Source of the DNA: Morganella psychrotolerans
GTDB taxonomy: Bacteria > Pseudomonadota > Gammaproteobacteria > Enterobacterales > Enterobacteriaceae
Reading direction: 5' to 3'
NCBI RefSeq assembly: GCF_001676155.1
Contig: NZ_LZEW01000001.1
Location: 682,001 to 746,000, forward strand
Length of the DNA stretch: 64,000 nt
A program made the translations under genes and the position numbers. The notes below the pieces were generated by a model, which did not search any database, had not been told where the DNA came from, and saw only the letters and a list, made by a program, of their open reading frames with translations. Shown one piece after another: positions 51,216-61,259 of this stretch (position 1 is the first letter of the stretch; every line of letters begins with the position of its first letter).

Positions 51216-52100
51216 TTACTTTTTCTGTGAAAACAGAGCGTCGAGCTTGTCTTCATAATCGTAGTAACCGATGCTTTGGTATAATTCATCACGGGTCTGC
51301 ATCTGTGACAGCAGATTTTGCTGAGTGCCTTCACGACGCAGCGTGTTATACACATTCTCAGCCGCTTTATTCATGGCACGGAACGCGGTAAGCGGATACA
51401 GGGCGATAGCGATATTCACACTGCGCAGTTCATCCAGGGTAAACAGCGGCGTCTGACCGAATTCAGTAATATTGGCAAGCACCGGTGCGTTGATATTTTT
51501 GGTGAACAGGCGGTACATATCCAGCTCAGTGATAGCTTCGGGGAATAACATATCAGCACCGGCATCAATATACGCCTGAGCACGATCCATGGCGGCATCC
51601 AGACCTTCCACCGCAAGAGCATCAGTCCGCGCCATTACTACAAAGTTTTCATCTGTACGTGCATCAACTGCCGCTTTAATGCGATCAACCATTTCCTGTT
51701 TTGAGACGATTTCTTTGTTCGGGCGGTGACCACAACGCTTTGCGCCAACCTGATCTTCAATATGCATACCGGCGGCACCGGCTTTGATCAGGGATTTCAC
51801 AGTGCGTACCACATTAAATGCTGACGGACCAAAACCAATATCTGCATCCACCAGCAGCGGTAAATCACACACATCGGTGATACGGCGGACATCTGTCAGC
51901 ACATCATCCAGTGTGGAAATACCCAGATCCGGGATACCCAGGGAGCCTGCGGCAACACCGCCGCCGGAGAGATAAATTGCTTTATAGCCCGCACGTTTAG
52001 CCAGCAAAGCATGGTTGGCATTGATAGCACCGACCAGCTGCAACGGGGATTCAGACTTTACGGCATCACGAAATGCGCGTCCTGCGAAGTTAAGAGCCAT
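51216..52100 (-). CDS. prpB: 2-methylisocitrate lyase
   Basis: A 294-residue isocitrate lyase-superfamily enzyme cleaving 2-methylisocitrate to pyruvate and succinate. KRCGH is the catalytic cysteine loop; DADIGFGP and HIEDQVGAK are metal-binding segments. It is the first gene of the operon, about 41 bases after the start site predicted from a sigma-54 promoter. Confidence 0.97.
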   Translation of the reverse strand: MALNFAGRAFRDAVKSESPLQLVGAINANHALLAKRAGYKAIYLSGGGVAAGSLGIPDLGISTLDDVLTDVRRITDVCDLPLLVDADIGFGPSAFNVVRTVKSLIKAGAAGMHIEDQVGAKRCGHRPNKEIVSKQEMVDRIKAAVDARTDENFVVMARTDALAVEGLDAAMDRAQAYIDAGADMLFPEAITELDMYRLFTKNINAPVLANITEFGQTPLFTLDELRSVNIAIALYPLTAFRAMNKAAENVYNTLRREGTQQNLLSQMQTRDELYQSIGYYDYEDKLDALFSQKK

Positions 52101-52150
52101 ATATTCACCTTGTTATTAGTTTGATACTCATTTGATACCTGGTTGTTATA

Positions 52151-52168
52151 AAGCAATCACTGTGCCAA
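52151..52168 (-). promoter_or_regulatory. Sigma-54 promoter of prpBCD
   Basis: The minus strand reads TTGGCACAGTGATTGCTT, a consensus -24/-12 element (TGGCAC-N5-TTGC). Distance to the prpB start codon (about 53 bp from the -12 GC) and the neighbouring sigma-54 activator PrpR make the assignment firm. Confidence 0.92.
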
Positions 52169-52318
52169 CCAGCCTGGTATTAAGCTAAAACGAACTAAAA
52201 CGGGACGCACATCACAAATACCGGCTTGTTTATCCGGATATTACGGCATCCACTATAGAAGTTGATGATTCTGTCTGACAAGCGGGATGTTAGTGATTTG
52301 TGATGATGGTGCTATTTA

Positions 52319-52401
52319 TGTTTCATTGCCTGGGTTATCATGTTTCATGAAACCAAAGTGAAACATATGAAACACTTGAAACGAATGAAACATCTGAAAC
52401 A
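52319..52401. promoter_or_regulatory. TGAAAC repeat array, probable PrpR operator
   Basis: Six TGAAAC units start at 52348, 52359, 52368, 52377, 52386 and 52395, the last five at an exact 9-bp period. Two inverted GTTTCA units at 52320 and 52342 make a palindrome TGTTTCATGAAACCA with the first. The array ends 11 bases before the prpR ATG and lies 150-250 bp upstream of the prpB promoter, where a sigma-54 activator should bind. Confidence 0.65.
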
Positions 52402-52412
52402 GGAGCAGACTG

Positions 52413-54024
<1,612 letters not shown>

Positions 54025-54092
54025 CGTTGAGTATATCCGAATTGAAAAGCAAGAGCCGGAGTGTTTGCCCGCCTGTGGCAGGCAATACTGTT

Positions 54093-54152
54093 GTACCCAA
54101 CGTCATTCAGGATGCAGCCAACGAACCTGCAGTTTGAATGAATAAGGGTATA
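54093..54152. repeat. Short ERIC-like element between prpR and alkB
   Basis: A 60-bp element keeping only the termini: TACCCAACGTCATTCAGGATG on the left and CCAACGAACCTGCAGTTTG plus AATGAATAAGGGTATA on the right. It lies directly upstream of alkB. Confidence 0.85.
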
Positions 54153-54182
54153 CCACCGGAAGGACAGAGGGAACAGGACACA

Positions 54183-54817
54183 ATGTCAGATCTTTTTGCG
54201 CACGATGAACCACTCAATATTGCGCCGGATGCCTGTTTATTCAAAGGGTTTCTCAGTGATGAAGATACTGTGCTGCTGGCGGATATTACTGCGATCACGG
54301 CTATCTCTCCGTTTCGTCATATGGTGACACCGGGCGGATACCCGATGTCAGCGGCGATGAGCAGTTGCGGCGCACAGGGCTGGATTTCAGATGCAAAAGG
54401 TTACCGTTATACTGCGACTGATCCGCTGACCGGCAATCCGTGGCCATCCATGCCGGATCTGTTTCTGTCTCTTGCACAAAATGCGGCGGAACGTGCCGGT
54501 TTTTACGGGTTTACCCCGGACAGTTGCCTGATTAACTGTTACGTCCCGGCGCGGGAATGTCATTGCATCAGGACAGAGATGAACCTGATCGCCGCCAGCC
54601 GATTGTCTCGTTTTCGCTCGGGTTACCTGTGCAATTTCAGTTCGGCGGAATGCAGCGGCACGACCCGCTGAAAACCTTTGCGCTTGAGCATGGCGATGTG
54701 CTGGTGTGGGGCGGTCGTTCCCGGCTGAACTATCACGCTGTCCGTCCGGTAAAAAACGGGGTTCATCCGCTTGCGGGTGCCCGGCGGTTTAATCTTACTT
54801 TTCGCTGTACGCGATAA
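54183..54817 (+). pseudogene. alkB: Alkylated-DNA dioxygenase AlkB, frame interrupted
   Basis: An Fe(II)/2-oxoglutarate dioxygenase that reverses 1-methyladenine and 3-methylcytosine lesions. FRHMVTPGGYPMSAAMSSCG is in the first frame; the iron ligands LHQDRDEPD and the LEHGDVLVWGGRSRLNYHAV segment are in another. A one-base gap in CCGGCGCGGG near 54547-54556 explains the break: one added G gives YVPGAGMSLHQD and a 211-residue protein (216 in E. coli). This is the one core gene here that needs a base added. It is followed 12 bases later by ada. Confidence 0.87.
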
Positions 54818-54829
54818 CGGAAGTTCAGG

Positions 54830-55918
54830 ATGAAAACAGAGATACAACGACCATCAGATGACGATTGCTGGGCGGCGCTGATTGCCCGGGACAAAACGGC
54901 AGATGCACATTTTGTTTATGCTGTCAGAACCACCCAAACATGGGGATTTCCGTCTACGGTGGTGCGCCTGCCGAAACGGGAAAATACTGAATTTTTTGCT
55001 ACCCCCGCTGATGCTGAAGCGCGGGGTTACCGTGCCGGAAAGCGGCGTCAGCGCCGTGGTGATGTCATGATACAGCGCCATGCGCAACTGATTGCCGGGG
55101 CTTGTCGCGAACTGGAAGCCTGTATCAGCGACGGGGGCGTCTTACCATCACTGGCAGAACTGGCGAAATCCGCCGGGATCAGTCAGTTTCATTTTCACCG
55201 TTTGTTTAAAACACACACCGGGGTGACACCGGCGGCGTATGCACGGGCTTTCCGGGGTGAACGGTTACGTGACCAACTGACAAAACAGACGACAATTACC
55301 GGCGCAATTGCTGAATCTGGCTTCAGTTCCGGCAGTCGGTTTTATGAAATATCAGATACACTGCTGGGGATGACACCGAAAAGCTGGCGCGCAGGCGGCA
55401 AAGGGGCGCTTATCTACTTTGCTCTCGGTATATGCGCGCTGGGCGATATTCTCGTTGCACAAAGCGAAAAGGGAATTTGTGCTATTTTGCTGGGTGATGA
55501 TGCGGAAACACTGCTGCAAAATTTACAGGATCAATTCCCGAATGCCGAACTTGTCGGCGGAGATGCGCAATTTGAGCAGGTTGTTGCGCGGGTAGTCGGT
55601 TTTGTGGAAGCGCCGTCTGCGGGGTTTGAATTACCGCTGGATATCCGTGGCACTGCTTTTCAGCGCCGTGTCTGGCAGGCGCTGCAAACTATCCCGGTCG
55701 GCACGACTGTCAGTTACCGTGATATTGCGCAACGGATAGGCTCCCCGAACGCGGTTCGGGCTGTTGCGGGCGCGTGTGCGGCAAACTGTCTGGCGGTGGC
55801 TATTCCGTGTCACCGCGTGGTGCGCACCAGCGGGGAACTTGCCGGGTATCGCTGGGGAATTGATCGGAAAAAATGCCTGTTACAGCGGGAAGCCCTGCAA
55901 CAGGAATCTCTGCAATAA
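54830..55918 (+). CDS. ada: Ada-family methyltransferase with degenerate N-terminal sensor
   Basis: A 362-residue protein with the three-part Ada layout: N-terminal Ada_Zn domain, AraC-type helix-turn-helix (~residues 90-180, GISQFHFHRLFKTHTGVTP) and C-terminal O6-methylguanine-DNA methyltransferase with the active-site IPCHRVVR (Cys near 327). All four zinc/methyl-acceptor cysteines of the N-domain are replaced: Gly39, Thr43, Gly70 and Arg73 stand where E. coli has Cys38, 42, 69 and 72, with spacing unchanged. It should repair O6-methylguanine but not sense methylphosphotriesters. Gene order is alkB-ada, the reverse of E. coli. Confidence 0.88.
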   Translation: MKTEIQRPSDDDCWAALIARDKTADAHFVYAVRTTQTWGFPSTVVRLPKRENTEFFATPADAEARGYRAGKRRQRRGDVMIQRHAQLIAGACRELEACISDGGVLPSLAELAKSAGISQFHFHRLFKTHTGVTPAAYARAFRGERLRDQLTKQTTITGAIAESGFSSGSRFYEISDTLLGMTPKSWRAGGKGALIYFALGICALGDILVAQSEKGICAILLGDDAETLLQNLQDQFPNAELVGGDAQFEQVVARVVGFVEAPSAGFELPLDIRGTAFQRRVWQALQTIPVGTTVSYRDIAQRIGSPNAVRAVAGACAANCLAVAIPCHRVVRTSGELAGYRWGIDRKKCLLQREALQQESLQ

Positions 55919-55935
55919 AAGTATAAGGATTATAA

Positions 55936-56946
55936 ATGCGTTTTAGTCAGACCATTTTGTGGCTGAATTTATGTCTCGCCGTACTGCCGTTTTCCGCCAC
56001 TGCGGCGCAAGAGAAAACGGAAAATGAAGAAGACGGTACCGTATCTGCCGCAAGCGCCGGTCCGTTATTTGATTGTGGCTATGAGCTGACAAAACTGATT
56101 GCGGGCAGTAATCATGACCTTATCCGTGCGGAAAAGGTGACATCAGACAAACTGAGTATTGATATTGAAAAGCGTGATAACAATGAACTTGCCATTCAGT
56201 TATCGGATACCCGGCAGACACCGTCGGCGGACAGCCCCGGTGCCGGTAAGCTCGGTTGGGTGACCTACAATATAAAAGAGAACACATTGCAGGCGACAGG
56301 GCCGGATGAAGATCACCCCGTATCACTGACCTTTAGTGCGGTACAAGGGCAACGGGTGCAATCGTGCTTTAAAAAAGAGCAGGCGTGTCAGGAAATCCTT
56401 GGTACGCTGCGCCTTGAGGCGTTTATTGCGCAATCCCCGAAATGGCGGGTGACAGGTACCGGGCGCGCTTATTTTCATGCCGCACCCACATCACAGTGTC
56501 GTGATGATAATGCTTTTGTGGTGCCCGGTGATGTGCTTCAGGTAAACGGATTCAGGGCGACAACCCCGGTGAAAGGTGAGAAAGAGGGCTGGTTGCTGGT
56601 GGGCTACGGCAATGCGCAAGGCTGGATCAATGTAAACCGCCTTGAACCACAGGATGACCTTTGTGACGCCGTCACAAAAAAGGCGGAAAAAGCCTATGAA
56701 AAAGAACTGCGTAACAGTGAACCGGCATCGCACAAATATATCGTCACACAAAAACAGCTTCGCTTTTATGATGCACCGGATAAAGGCTGCAAAGCGGAAG
56801 ATCAGACCCTTGTTGTGTTGGATGATGCCGTCTGGGTTGATCGCAAACAGCCGTATCAGGGATTTTTACACGGGCGTTATATTCATCCGGCGAATGGAAA
56901 AATAACGGAAGGCTGGCTGAAAGCAGATGGTCTGACCAAAAAATAA
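55936..56946 (+). CDS. Secreted protein with SH3-like segments, unknown function
   Basis: A 336-residue protein with an N-terminal signal peptide (ILWLNLCLAVLPFSATAA). It contains six or more cysteines and two similar later segments, each beginning with a short YFHAAP/FYDAPD-type strand, then C-containing loops and GWINVNRLE / GWLKADGL endings. These look like bacterial SH3 repeats, usually cell-wall or protein binding. I do not recognise the family. It follows ada by 17 bases but is probably independent of DNA repair. Confidence 0.6.
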   Translation: MRFSQTILWLNLCLAVLPFSATAAQEKTENEEDGTVSAASAGPLFDCGYELTKLIAGSNHDLIRAEKVTSDKLSIDIEKRDNNELAIQLSDTRQTPSADSPGAGKLGWVTYNIKENTLQATGPDEDHPVSLTFSAVQGQRVQSCFKKEQACQEILGTLRLEAFIAQSPKWRVTGTGRAYFHAAPTSQCRDDNAFVVPGDVLQVNGFRATTPVKGEKEGWLLVGYGNAQGWINVNRLEPQDDLCDAVTKKAEKAYEKELRNSEPASHKYIVTQKQLRFYDAPDKGCKAEDQTLVVLDDAVWVDRKQPYQGFLHGRYIHPANGKITEGWLKADGLTKK

Positions 56947-56947
56947 G

Positions 56948-56982
56948 AGAAAAGAAAAAGCGGATACCGAAAGATATCCGCC
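56948..56982 (-). terminator. Terminator of the ABC-F gene
   Basis: On the minus strand GCGGATA / TATCCGC (loop TCTTTCGG) is followed by TTTTTCTTTT. It lies nine bases after the ABC-F stop codon. Confidence 0.8.
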
Positions 56983-56990
56983 TTACTTAA

Positions 56991-58742
56991 TTACTCATCT
57001 AACCCTAATTGTGCACGCAAAGTGGCAATTTCTGCCTGCCATTGCTGCTGAAGTGCGGGTTTCTGGTGTCCGGGTTTGCGCTGTACATCGGCAGCAAGCC
57101 TTTCTTCCAGCGCGATCAGCGCCGCCAGTTTTTTCTCTTCATCATCTGCAACCTCGGTCGTTTCACCTGTTGCGGCAAGTGACTGTGTTACTGCATCCGG
57201 GGACTGATCAGCATTCAGATGCCGGATAGCATCATAAACCTGATCCAAATCGTGATACTCGGTCAGCCGTGAGCCGTCGATGTACCAAAACCGGTTACAG
57301 CTTTTTTCAATCAGTTCCCGGTCATGGCTGACCAGCATCAAACCACCGGCAAACCGGCTGATTTCATCTGCCAGCGCGGATTTACCGTCCATATCCAGAT
57401 GGTTGGTCGGTTCATCCAGCATCAGAAGCGAATATTTCGCCAGGCTTAACCCGACAAACAGCAGTCGTGCCCGTTCACCACCGCTCAGTGAGCCGACAGT
57501 TTGCTGGTGGCGCAGATAGGGAAATCCTGCGCCGATCAAGGCCATTTTCCGCTGTTCATCAATCAGCGGAGCAAACGGTTTTAGTGCATCCATTAATGAA
57601 TCAGTATCATTCAGTTGCGCCAGTTTCTGGTCGTAATAACCCAAATGAACCCGTGGATGCAGTACCAGCGGGCTGTCGGGTAAGGTGACATTCTCCTGCT
57701 GTGACTGCGCCCAAATCATTCGCAGCAATGAGGATTTCCCTGTGCCGTTTGCACCCGTAACAGCGATGCGGTCGCCACTTTTCACCGATAAATTATCCGT
57801 TACATACAGCGGTGGGCAATTATCGGCCGGGATAACGGCTAACTGATTAAATGCACAGAGACGATCTGCCCGCAGGGCATCGCCGGTCAGTTTCAGTTGC
57901 CACTGACTGCCGGCTGACAGTTCAACCTGATCATCCTGCAAACGTCCGACCTGTTTTTCCATTTGTTTGGCTTTACGGGAAAGTGCTTCGTTATCATACA
58001 CTTTTCCCCAGATAGCCAGACGTTTTGCACTCTGCGCTATGCGGTCTATCTCTTTTTGCTGCGCACTGTGACGATGCTCATCACTTTCATCCTGTGCAAC
58101 GAGCGCTTCCCGCGCTTGTGAACAAGGTAGCCGGAACACAGAAATAGTGCCGTCACGCAATATCCAGGTGCAGTTTGTTACATGGTCGAGCAGGGTATTA
58201 TCGTGAGATACCAGGATAAAACTGCCGCGCCAGCTTACCAAAAACTGCTCCAGCCACAGAATAGTCGGTAAATCGAGATGGTTACTTGGTTCATCCAGCA
58301 GCAGCAAATCCGGATTGATAATCAGCGCCCGCGCCAGTAACAAACGGGTATGCTGCCCGCCGCTCAGTGCGGAAAGCGGCAAAGACCACTGTGCGCTGTC
58401 AAAACCGGTTTCGGTTAGTAACATTTCCGCCCGCCACATGTCAGAGACACGCAGCTCCGCAGGCAGTTTTTCCAGTACCGCATCAATTAGTGTCACAGAC
58501 TGTAATGATTCAGGCAGATGTTGCTCAATATAGGCCACTATCACGCGGTTTGCCGGTGTGACAGTGCCTTCATCCGGCATTAATTGTCCGGATAATAATT
58601 TCATCAGGGTACTTTTTCCGCAACCGTTATGACCAATCAGGCCAATTTTCTCTCCCTGATTCAGGGCAACAGAAATATCGGTTAACAGGGGTGTGTGACC
58701 GGGGTGGAATGACAGATTACGGGTTGATAATAATGTACTCAT
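56991..58742 (-). CDS. ABC-F family ATP-binding protein
   Basis: A 583-residue soluble ATPase with two ABC domains and no membrane segments. Walker A motifs are GHNGCGKST and GANGTGKSS; signatures are LSGGQ and LSGGE; Walker B motifs are LLLLDEPSNHLD and LLMLDEPTNHLD. The linker region between domains is the place that enters the ribosomal E site in ABC-F proteins. A C-terminal ~70-residue acidic, coiled extension follows. It is not one of the four standard E. coli ABC-F proteins by length and divergence. The long leader with a small peptide gene upstream suggests translation-controlled expression, as in antibiotic-resistance ABC-F genes. Confidence 0.87.
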   Translation of the reverse strand: MSTLLSTRNLSFHPGHTPLLTDISVALNQGEKIGLIGHNGCGKSTLMKLLSGQLMPDEGTVTPANRVIVAYIEQHLPESLQSVTLIDAVLEKLPAELRVSDMWRAEMLLTETGFDSAQWSLPLSALSGGQHTRLLLARALIINPDLLLLDEPSNHLDLPTILWLEQFLVSWRGSFILVSHDNTLLDHVTNCTWILRDGTISVFRLPCSQAREALVAQDESDEHRHSAQQKEIDRIAQSAKRLAIWGKVYDNEALSRKAKQMEKQVGRLQDDQVELSAGSQWQLKLTGDALRADRLCAFNQLAVIPADNCPPLYVTDNLSVKSGDRIAVTGANGTGKSSLLRMIWAQSQQENVTLPDSPLVLHPRVHLGYYDQKLAQLNDTDSLMDALKPFAPLIDEQRKMALIGAGFPYLRHQQTVGSLSGGERARLLFVGLSLAKYSLLMLDEPTNHLDMDGKSALADEISRFAGGLMLVSHDRELIEKSCNRFWYIDGSRLTEYHDLDQVYDAIRHLNADQSPDAVTQSLAATGETTEVADDEEKKLAALIALEERLAADVQRKPGHQKPALQQQWQAEIATLRAQLGLDE

Positions 58743-58844
58743 AGCTTACTCAAATTTTTGGCGTAACAACGCCCTGGGTCATAAAAGCGATAACCCTGTA
58801 AGCTGAGGAAGGGTGTTACTCAGTAATGCTTCACTCAGGCAGGA
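58743..58844 (-). promoter_or_regulatory. Structured leader between the small peptide and the ABC-F gene
   Basis: On the minus strand several hairpins can form. ACTCAGGC inside the leader peptide gene (58868-58876 region) pairs with GCCTGAGT just after it, enclosing TTAACGC/GCGTTAA. The first arm can instead join CAGAAC/GTTCTG within the peptide gene, so the structures compete. CTGAG/CTCAG and GGCGT/ACGCC follow before the ABC-F start. This is the architecture of attenuation by ribosome stalling, though no T-tract terminator is obvious. Confidence 0.5.
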
Positions 58845-58928
58845 TTAACGCGCAGCGTTAACAGAACAGCCTGAGTTCTGACGATTACCAAAGAAATGTG
58901 AATATTCGATCACATCACTTAACAACAT
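58845..58928 (-). CDS. Leader peptide upstream of the ABC-F gene
   Basis: A 27-codon gene with an unusually strong ribosome-binding site (AAAGGAGG, six bases before ATG 58928). The product begins MLLSDVIEYSHFF and ends SGCSVNAAR. It lies about 100 bases before the ABC-F start on the same strand, behind a plausible promoter (TTGCTC, 18 bases, TATAAT at 58966-58995). Its 3' half contains the hairpin arms of the leader. No family is recognised. Confidence 0.6.
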   Translation of the reverse strand: MLLSDVIEYSHFFGNRQNSGCSVNAAR

Positions 58929-58965
58929 AATTAGCCTCCTTTTTTTCTCTGAGTTATAGGATGGA

Positions 58966-58998
58966 CCGATTATATCACCGGAAATTATTAATGAGCAA
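58966..58998 (-). promoter_or_regulatory. Sigma-70 promoter of the ABC-F transcript
   Basis: Minus strand TTGCTC, 18-base spacer, TATAAT. Transcription would start near 58960, giving a leader of about 215 bases. Confidence 0.55.
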
Positions 58999-59016
58999 TA
59001 AACTGATGGCACCGGT

Positions 59017-59466
59017 TTACCGGCGGGTCATATCACAGTGCGGGATACCGTCTTCTGAATAAATCTCTGAGCAGACAGTAAAGCCGCATTTTTCATAAAA
59101 TGCAGTCAGATGAGCCTGGGCGCTGATATGAATCTGCCGTTGTCCGTGATGTTGATGTACGGCGCTGATAGCCGCTTCCATCAGGGGATAGCCCAGTTTT
59201 TGTCCGCGAAACTGCGGATTAACCACGACACGGCCGATTGCTGCCGGTGATGTGTCATCCGCCGGAGGCAGAATACGACAGCAGGCGACAATCTCCCCGT
59301 TTTGCTCAGCCCACAGATGCAGTGCGGTGAGGTCAGCACCGTCTGCATCCTGATAACAGCAGGTCTGCTCCACAACAAATACCGCGCTGCGCAGAGCAAG
59401 AAGGCGGTAGAGTGTCAGCGGTGATAATGTATTAAATTCAGCGGTGTGCCAGGTGATCGCGGTCAT
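59017..59466 (-). CDS. elaA: ElaA family GNAT N-acetyltransferase
   Basis: A 149-residue GNAT enzyme with the ElaA pattern: LRSAVFVVEQTCCYQDADGAD at the N-terminus, AIGRVVVNPQFRGQKLGYPLM (acetyl-CoA-binding R-x-x-G-x-G/A type loop) and AHLTAFYEKCGFTV. The acceptor is unknown. ATG 59466 lies 29 bases inside the 3' end of the agmatine deiminase gene; the two overlap in different frames and are probably translated together. Confidence 0.87.
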   Translation of the reverse strand: MTAITWHTAEFNTLSPLTLYRLLALRSAVFVVEQTCCYQDADGADLTALHLWAEQNGEIVACCRILPPADDTSPAAIGRVVVNPQFRGQKLGYPLMEAAISAVHQHHGQRQIHISAQAHLTAFYEKCGFTVCSEIYSEDGIPHCDMTRR

Positions 59467-60499
59467 TGTGTTGTCCGTCTGTATGAAAAGAAGAAAAATC
59501 CGGCTGCTGCATGGTGACACAATGGATACCGCCACCGCCGGACGCAATATTATCAATATTTATCTGAACAACGGTGCGCTGTGGGAACAGGGATTCAAGC
59601 AGGGATCGCGCCTGCGCATCGGCGGTTTTATCGCCGAATTCCGGCAGGATAATCCCGCCGTTACACGGGTAGTAATTAATGTATCCGGCGGCAAAATCCG
59701 GGTGCTTGTCCCGGTTAACCCTTGTCTGTGACGGATTATTCAGAACATGAATATTATCAATCAGATTAGTATGCTGACGCAGAGTATTCAGGGCTGCGGC
59801 ATGATCCCGCGTGACCTCGTACTCATAGGAACCGGGGTCATTTTCCATCGGAATAATTAACGATTTTTCATTGATAAACCGCGCGTAGAAATCCACATGG
59901 GCATCGGTAATATCATGGTCGCGGATACCATTAAGCCAGATAATTGTATTCAGACCAAGGGTTTGCTGTAATAACTGCTCTGTCCGCTGACGGCTGAATC
60001 CGGGGTTACGGTTATCATTAAGAATACAACTGCGGGTAAAAATACCGGTACCATAGCCATTGACTTCAACCGCGCCACCTTCCAGGGTCAGCGGGCTGAT
60101 ATGCAAAGGCATACCGGTGTATTGTGCCATAACCGCTGCAATGTTTGCATCGTGCTTTGCTGTTTGTTTTCCACCCCAGCCGTTAAAATTAAAACTGACT
60201 GCGGCGGGGCGCTGTGTCAGGGTGTCATAAACAAAATTGGCACCGCTGTCGCGCAGCCAGATATCATCCAGCGGACAGTCAATGTAAGTGACAGTGTCAC
60301 CGAGTAACTGCTGTGCAATGGCTCTGTTCTCTTTTGTTACCAGCAGATTAACCGGTTCAAAGCGGGCAATAGCCTGTGCAATATTTGCCTGATCACGACA
60401 GACTCCTGCGGCAAGTTTTGCAGACCAGATGCGTGGATGAGCCCCGAATGCCAGCCAGGTGGCTTTGTGGGGCTGATGTTCTGAAGGATAAATAAACAT
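59438..60499 (-). CDS. aguA: Agmatine deiminase
   Basis: A 353-residue member of the porphyromonas-type peptidylarginine/agmatine deiminase family, converting agmatine to N-carbamoylputrescine. DDIWLRDSGANFVYD, LEGGAVEVNGYGTGIFT, HDITDAHVDFYARF and the catalytic cysteine in SGGGGIHCVTMQQP are all present. The partner N-carbamoylputrescine amidase is not in the window. It overlaps elaA at its 3' end, and a GNAT gene lies ten bases upstream in the same direction. Confidence 0.87.
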   Translation of the reverse strand: MFIYPSEHQPHKATWLAFGAHPRIWSAKLAAGVCRDQANIAQAIARFEPVNLLVTKENRAIAQQLLGDTVTYIDCPLDDIWLRDSGANFVYDTLTQRPAAVSFNFNGWGGKQTAKHDANIAAVMAQYTGMPLHISPLTLEGGAVEVNGYGTGIFTRSCILNDNRNPGFSRQRTEQLLQQTLGLNTIIWLNGIRDHDITDAHVDFYARFINEKSLIIPMENDPGSYEYEVTRDHAAALNTLRQHTNLIDNIHVLNNPSQTRVNRDKHPDFAAGYINYYPCNGGIILPEFGDKTADAQARSLLESLFPQRTVVQINIDNIASGGGGIHCVTMQQPDFSSFHTDGQHNDRDHLAHR

Positions 60500-60509
60500 A
60501 GTCAGCTCA

Positions 60510-61178
60510 TTATCTCAATGGTAACGACATGTAATACCAGCCGTAAATATCCATATAGCGCAGGGTGGTCTGCGAGGTTTCATATTTCACATCAGTAAAG
60601 CCGCGCCGCAGATAGAGTGCGCGGGCTTTTGTATTTAAATCTGAGACATACAATGACAGCCGGTTGATGGACGGGTCAGTGCGTAACTGCTCTGTGATGC
60701 TGTCAAGCACCTGGTTGCCGATACCCGTTCCGCGCTGTGATTCATCCACACACAGATAGGAAATATAGGCGGTATCCGGTTCAGGGACATGCACAAACAT
60801 CTGAAAAATCCGCCGGATTTTCATAAACGGGATAAACCCGGCTTTGCGCAGGATAGTCAGATAGGATACCGGGCGCGGCGCATTTTCCGTCGGGTGTTTC
60901 ACACCATAGCTCAGCCCGTAAACAGCGACTAATCTGCCGTCACGTTTTACCTGAAAATGGCGGTCATGCGGCTCACTCAGCCCGCGCTGCCAGAACATCT
61001 CCAGCACCGCCTTACGTTGCTTATCCGGCATGGCGTGTATGGTTTTAAATTTAGACGAAAACGCCTGATAAAACAGGGCACATGCGCTGTTTATGTTTGT
61101 TTCATCCAAACTTTCTGTTTGTAATCTGCTACCATCAGGGGTAGTGGTTATACCTGTGCTCTTCATTATATTTGTCAT
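60510..61178 (-). CDS. GNAT family N-acetyltransferase
   Basis: A 222-residue GNAT protein. The acetyl-CoA-binding segment is YLCVDESQRGTGIGNQVLD, and NTKARALYLRRGFTDV is the classic C-terminal motif. The substrate is unknown. It is divergent from a TetR gene 80 bp away and upstream of aguA by ten bases, so it may lead a GNAT-aguA-elaA operon controlled by that regulator. ATG 61178 or 61166 may be the start. Confidence 0.82.
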   Translation of the reverse strand: MTNIMKSTGITTTPDGSRLQTESLDETNINSACALFYQAFSSKFKTIHAMPDKQRKAVLEMFWQRGLSEPHDRHFQVKRDGRLVAVYGLSYGVKHPTENAPRPVSYLTILRKAGFIPFMKIRRIFQMFVHVPEPDTAYISYLCVDESQRGTGIGNQVLDSITEQLRTDPSINRLSLYVSDLNTKARALYLRRGFTDVKYETSQTTLRYMDIYGWYYMSLPLR

Positions 61179-61259
61179 TATGAATAATAAAAGACGAATT
61201 GATAAAAGATAGAGTAATCAGTCTAACTTTTATTGTCCAGCTTTTCGGAGAATATTCTC

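Noticed and set aside
52348-52401. The TGAAAC array as a CRISPR-like repeat
   Set aside because: Units are six bases with three-base spacers; far too short, with no cas genes. It fits an operator.
54919-55060. Compensating frameshifts in ada to explain the missing cysteines
   Set aside because: The segment aligns to E. coli Ada without gaps in the present frame; other frames do not restore the cysteine pattern.
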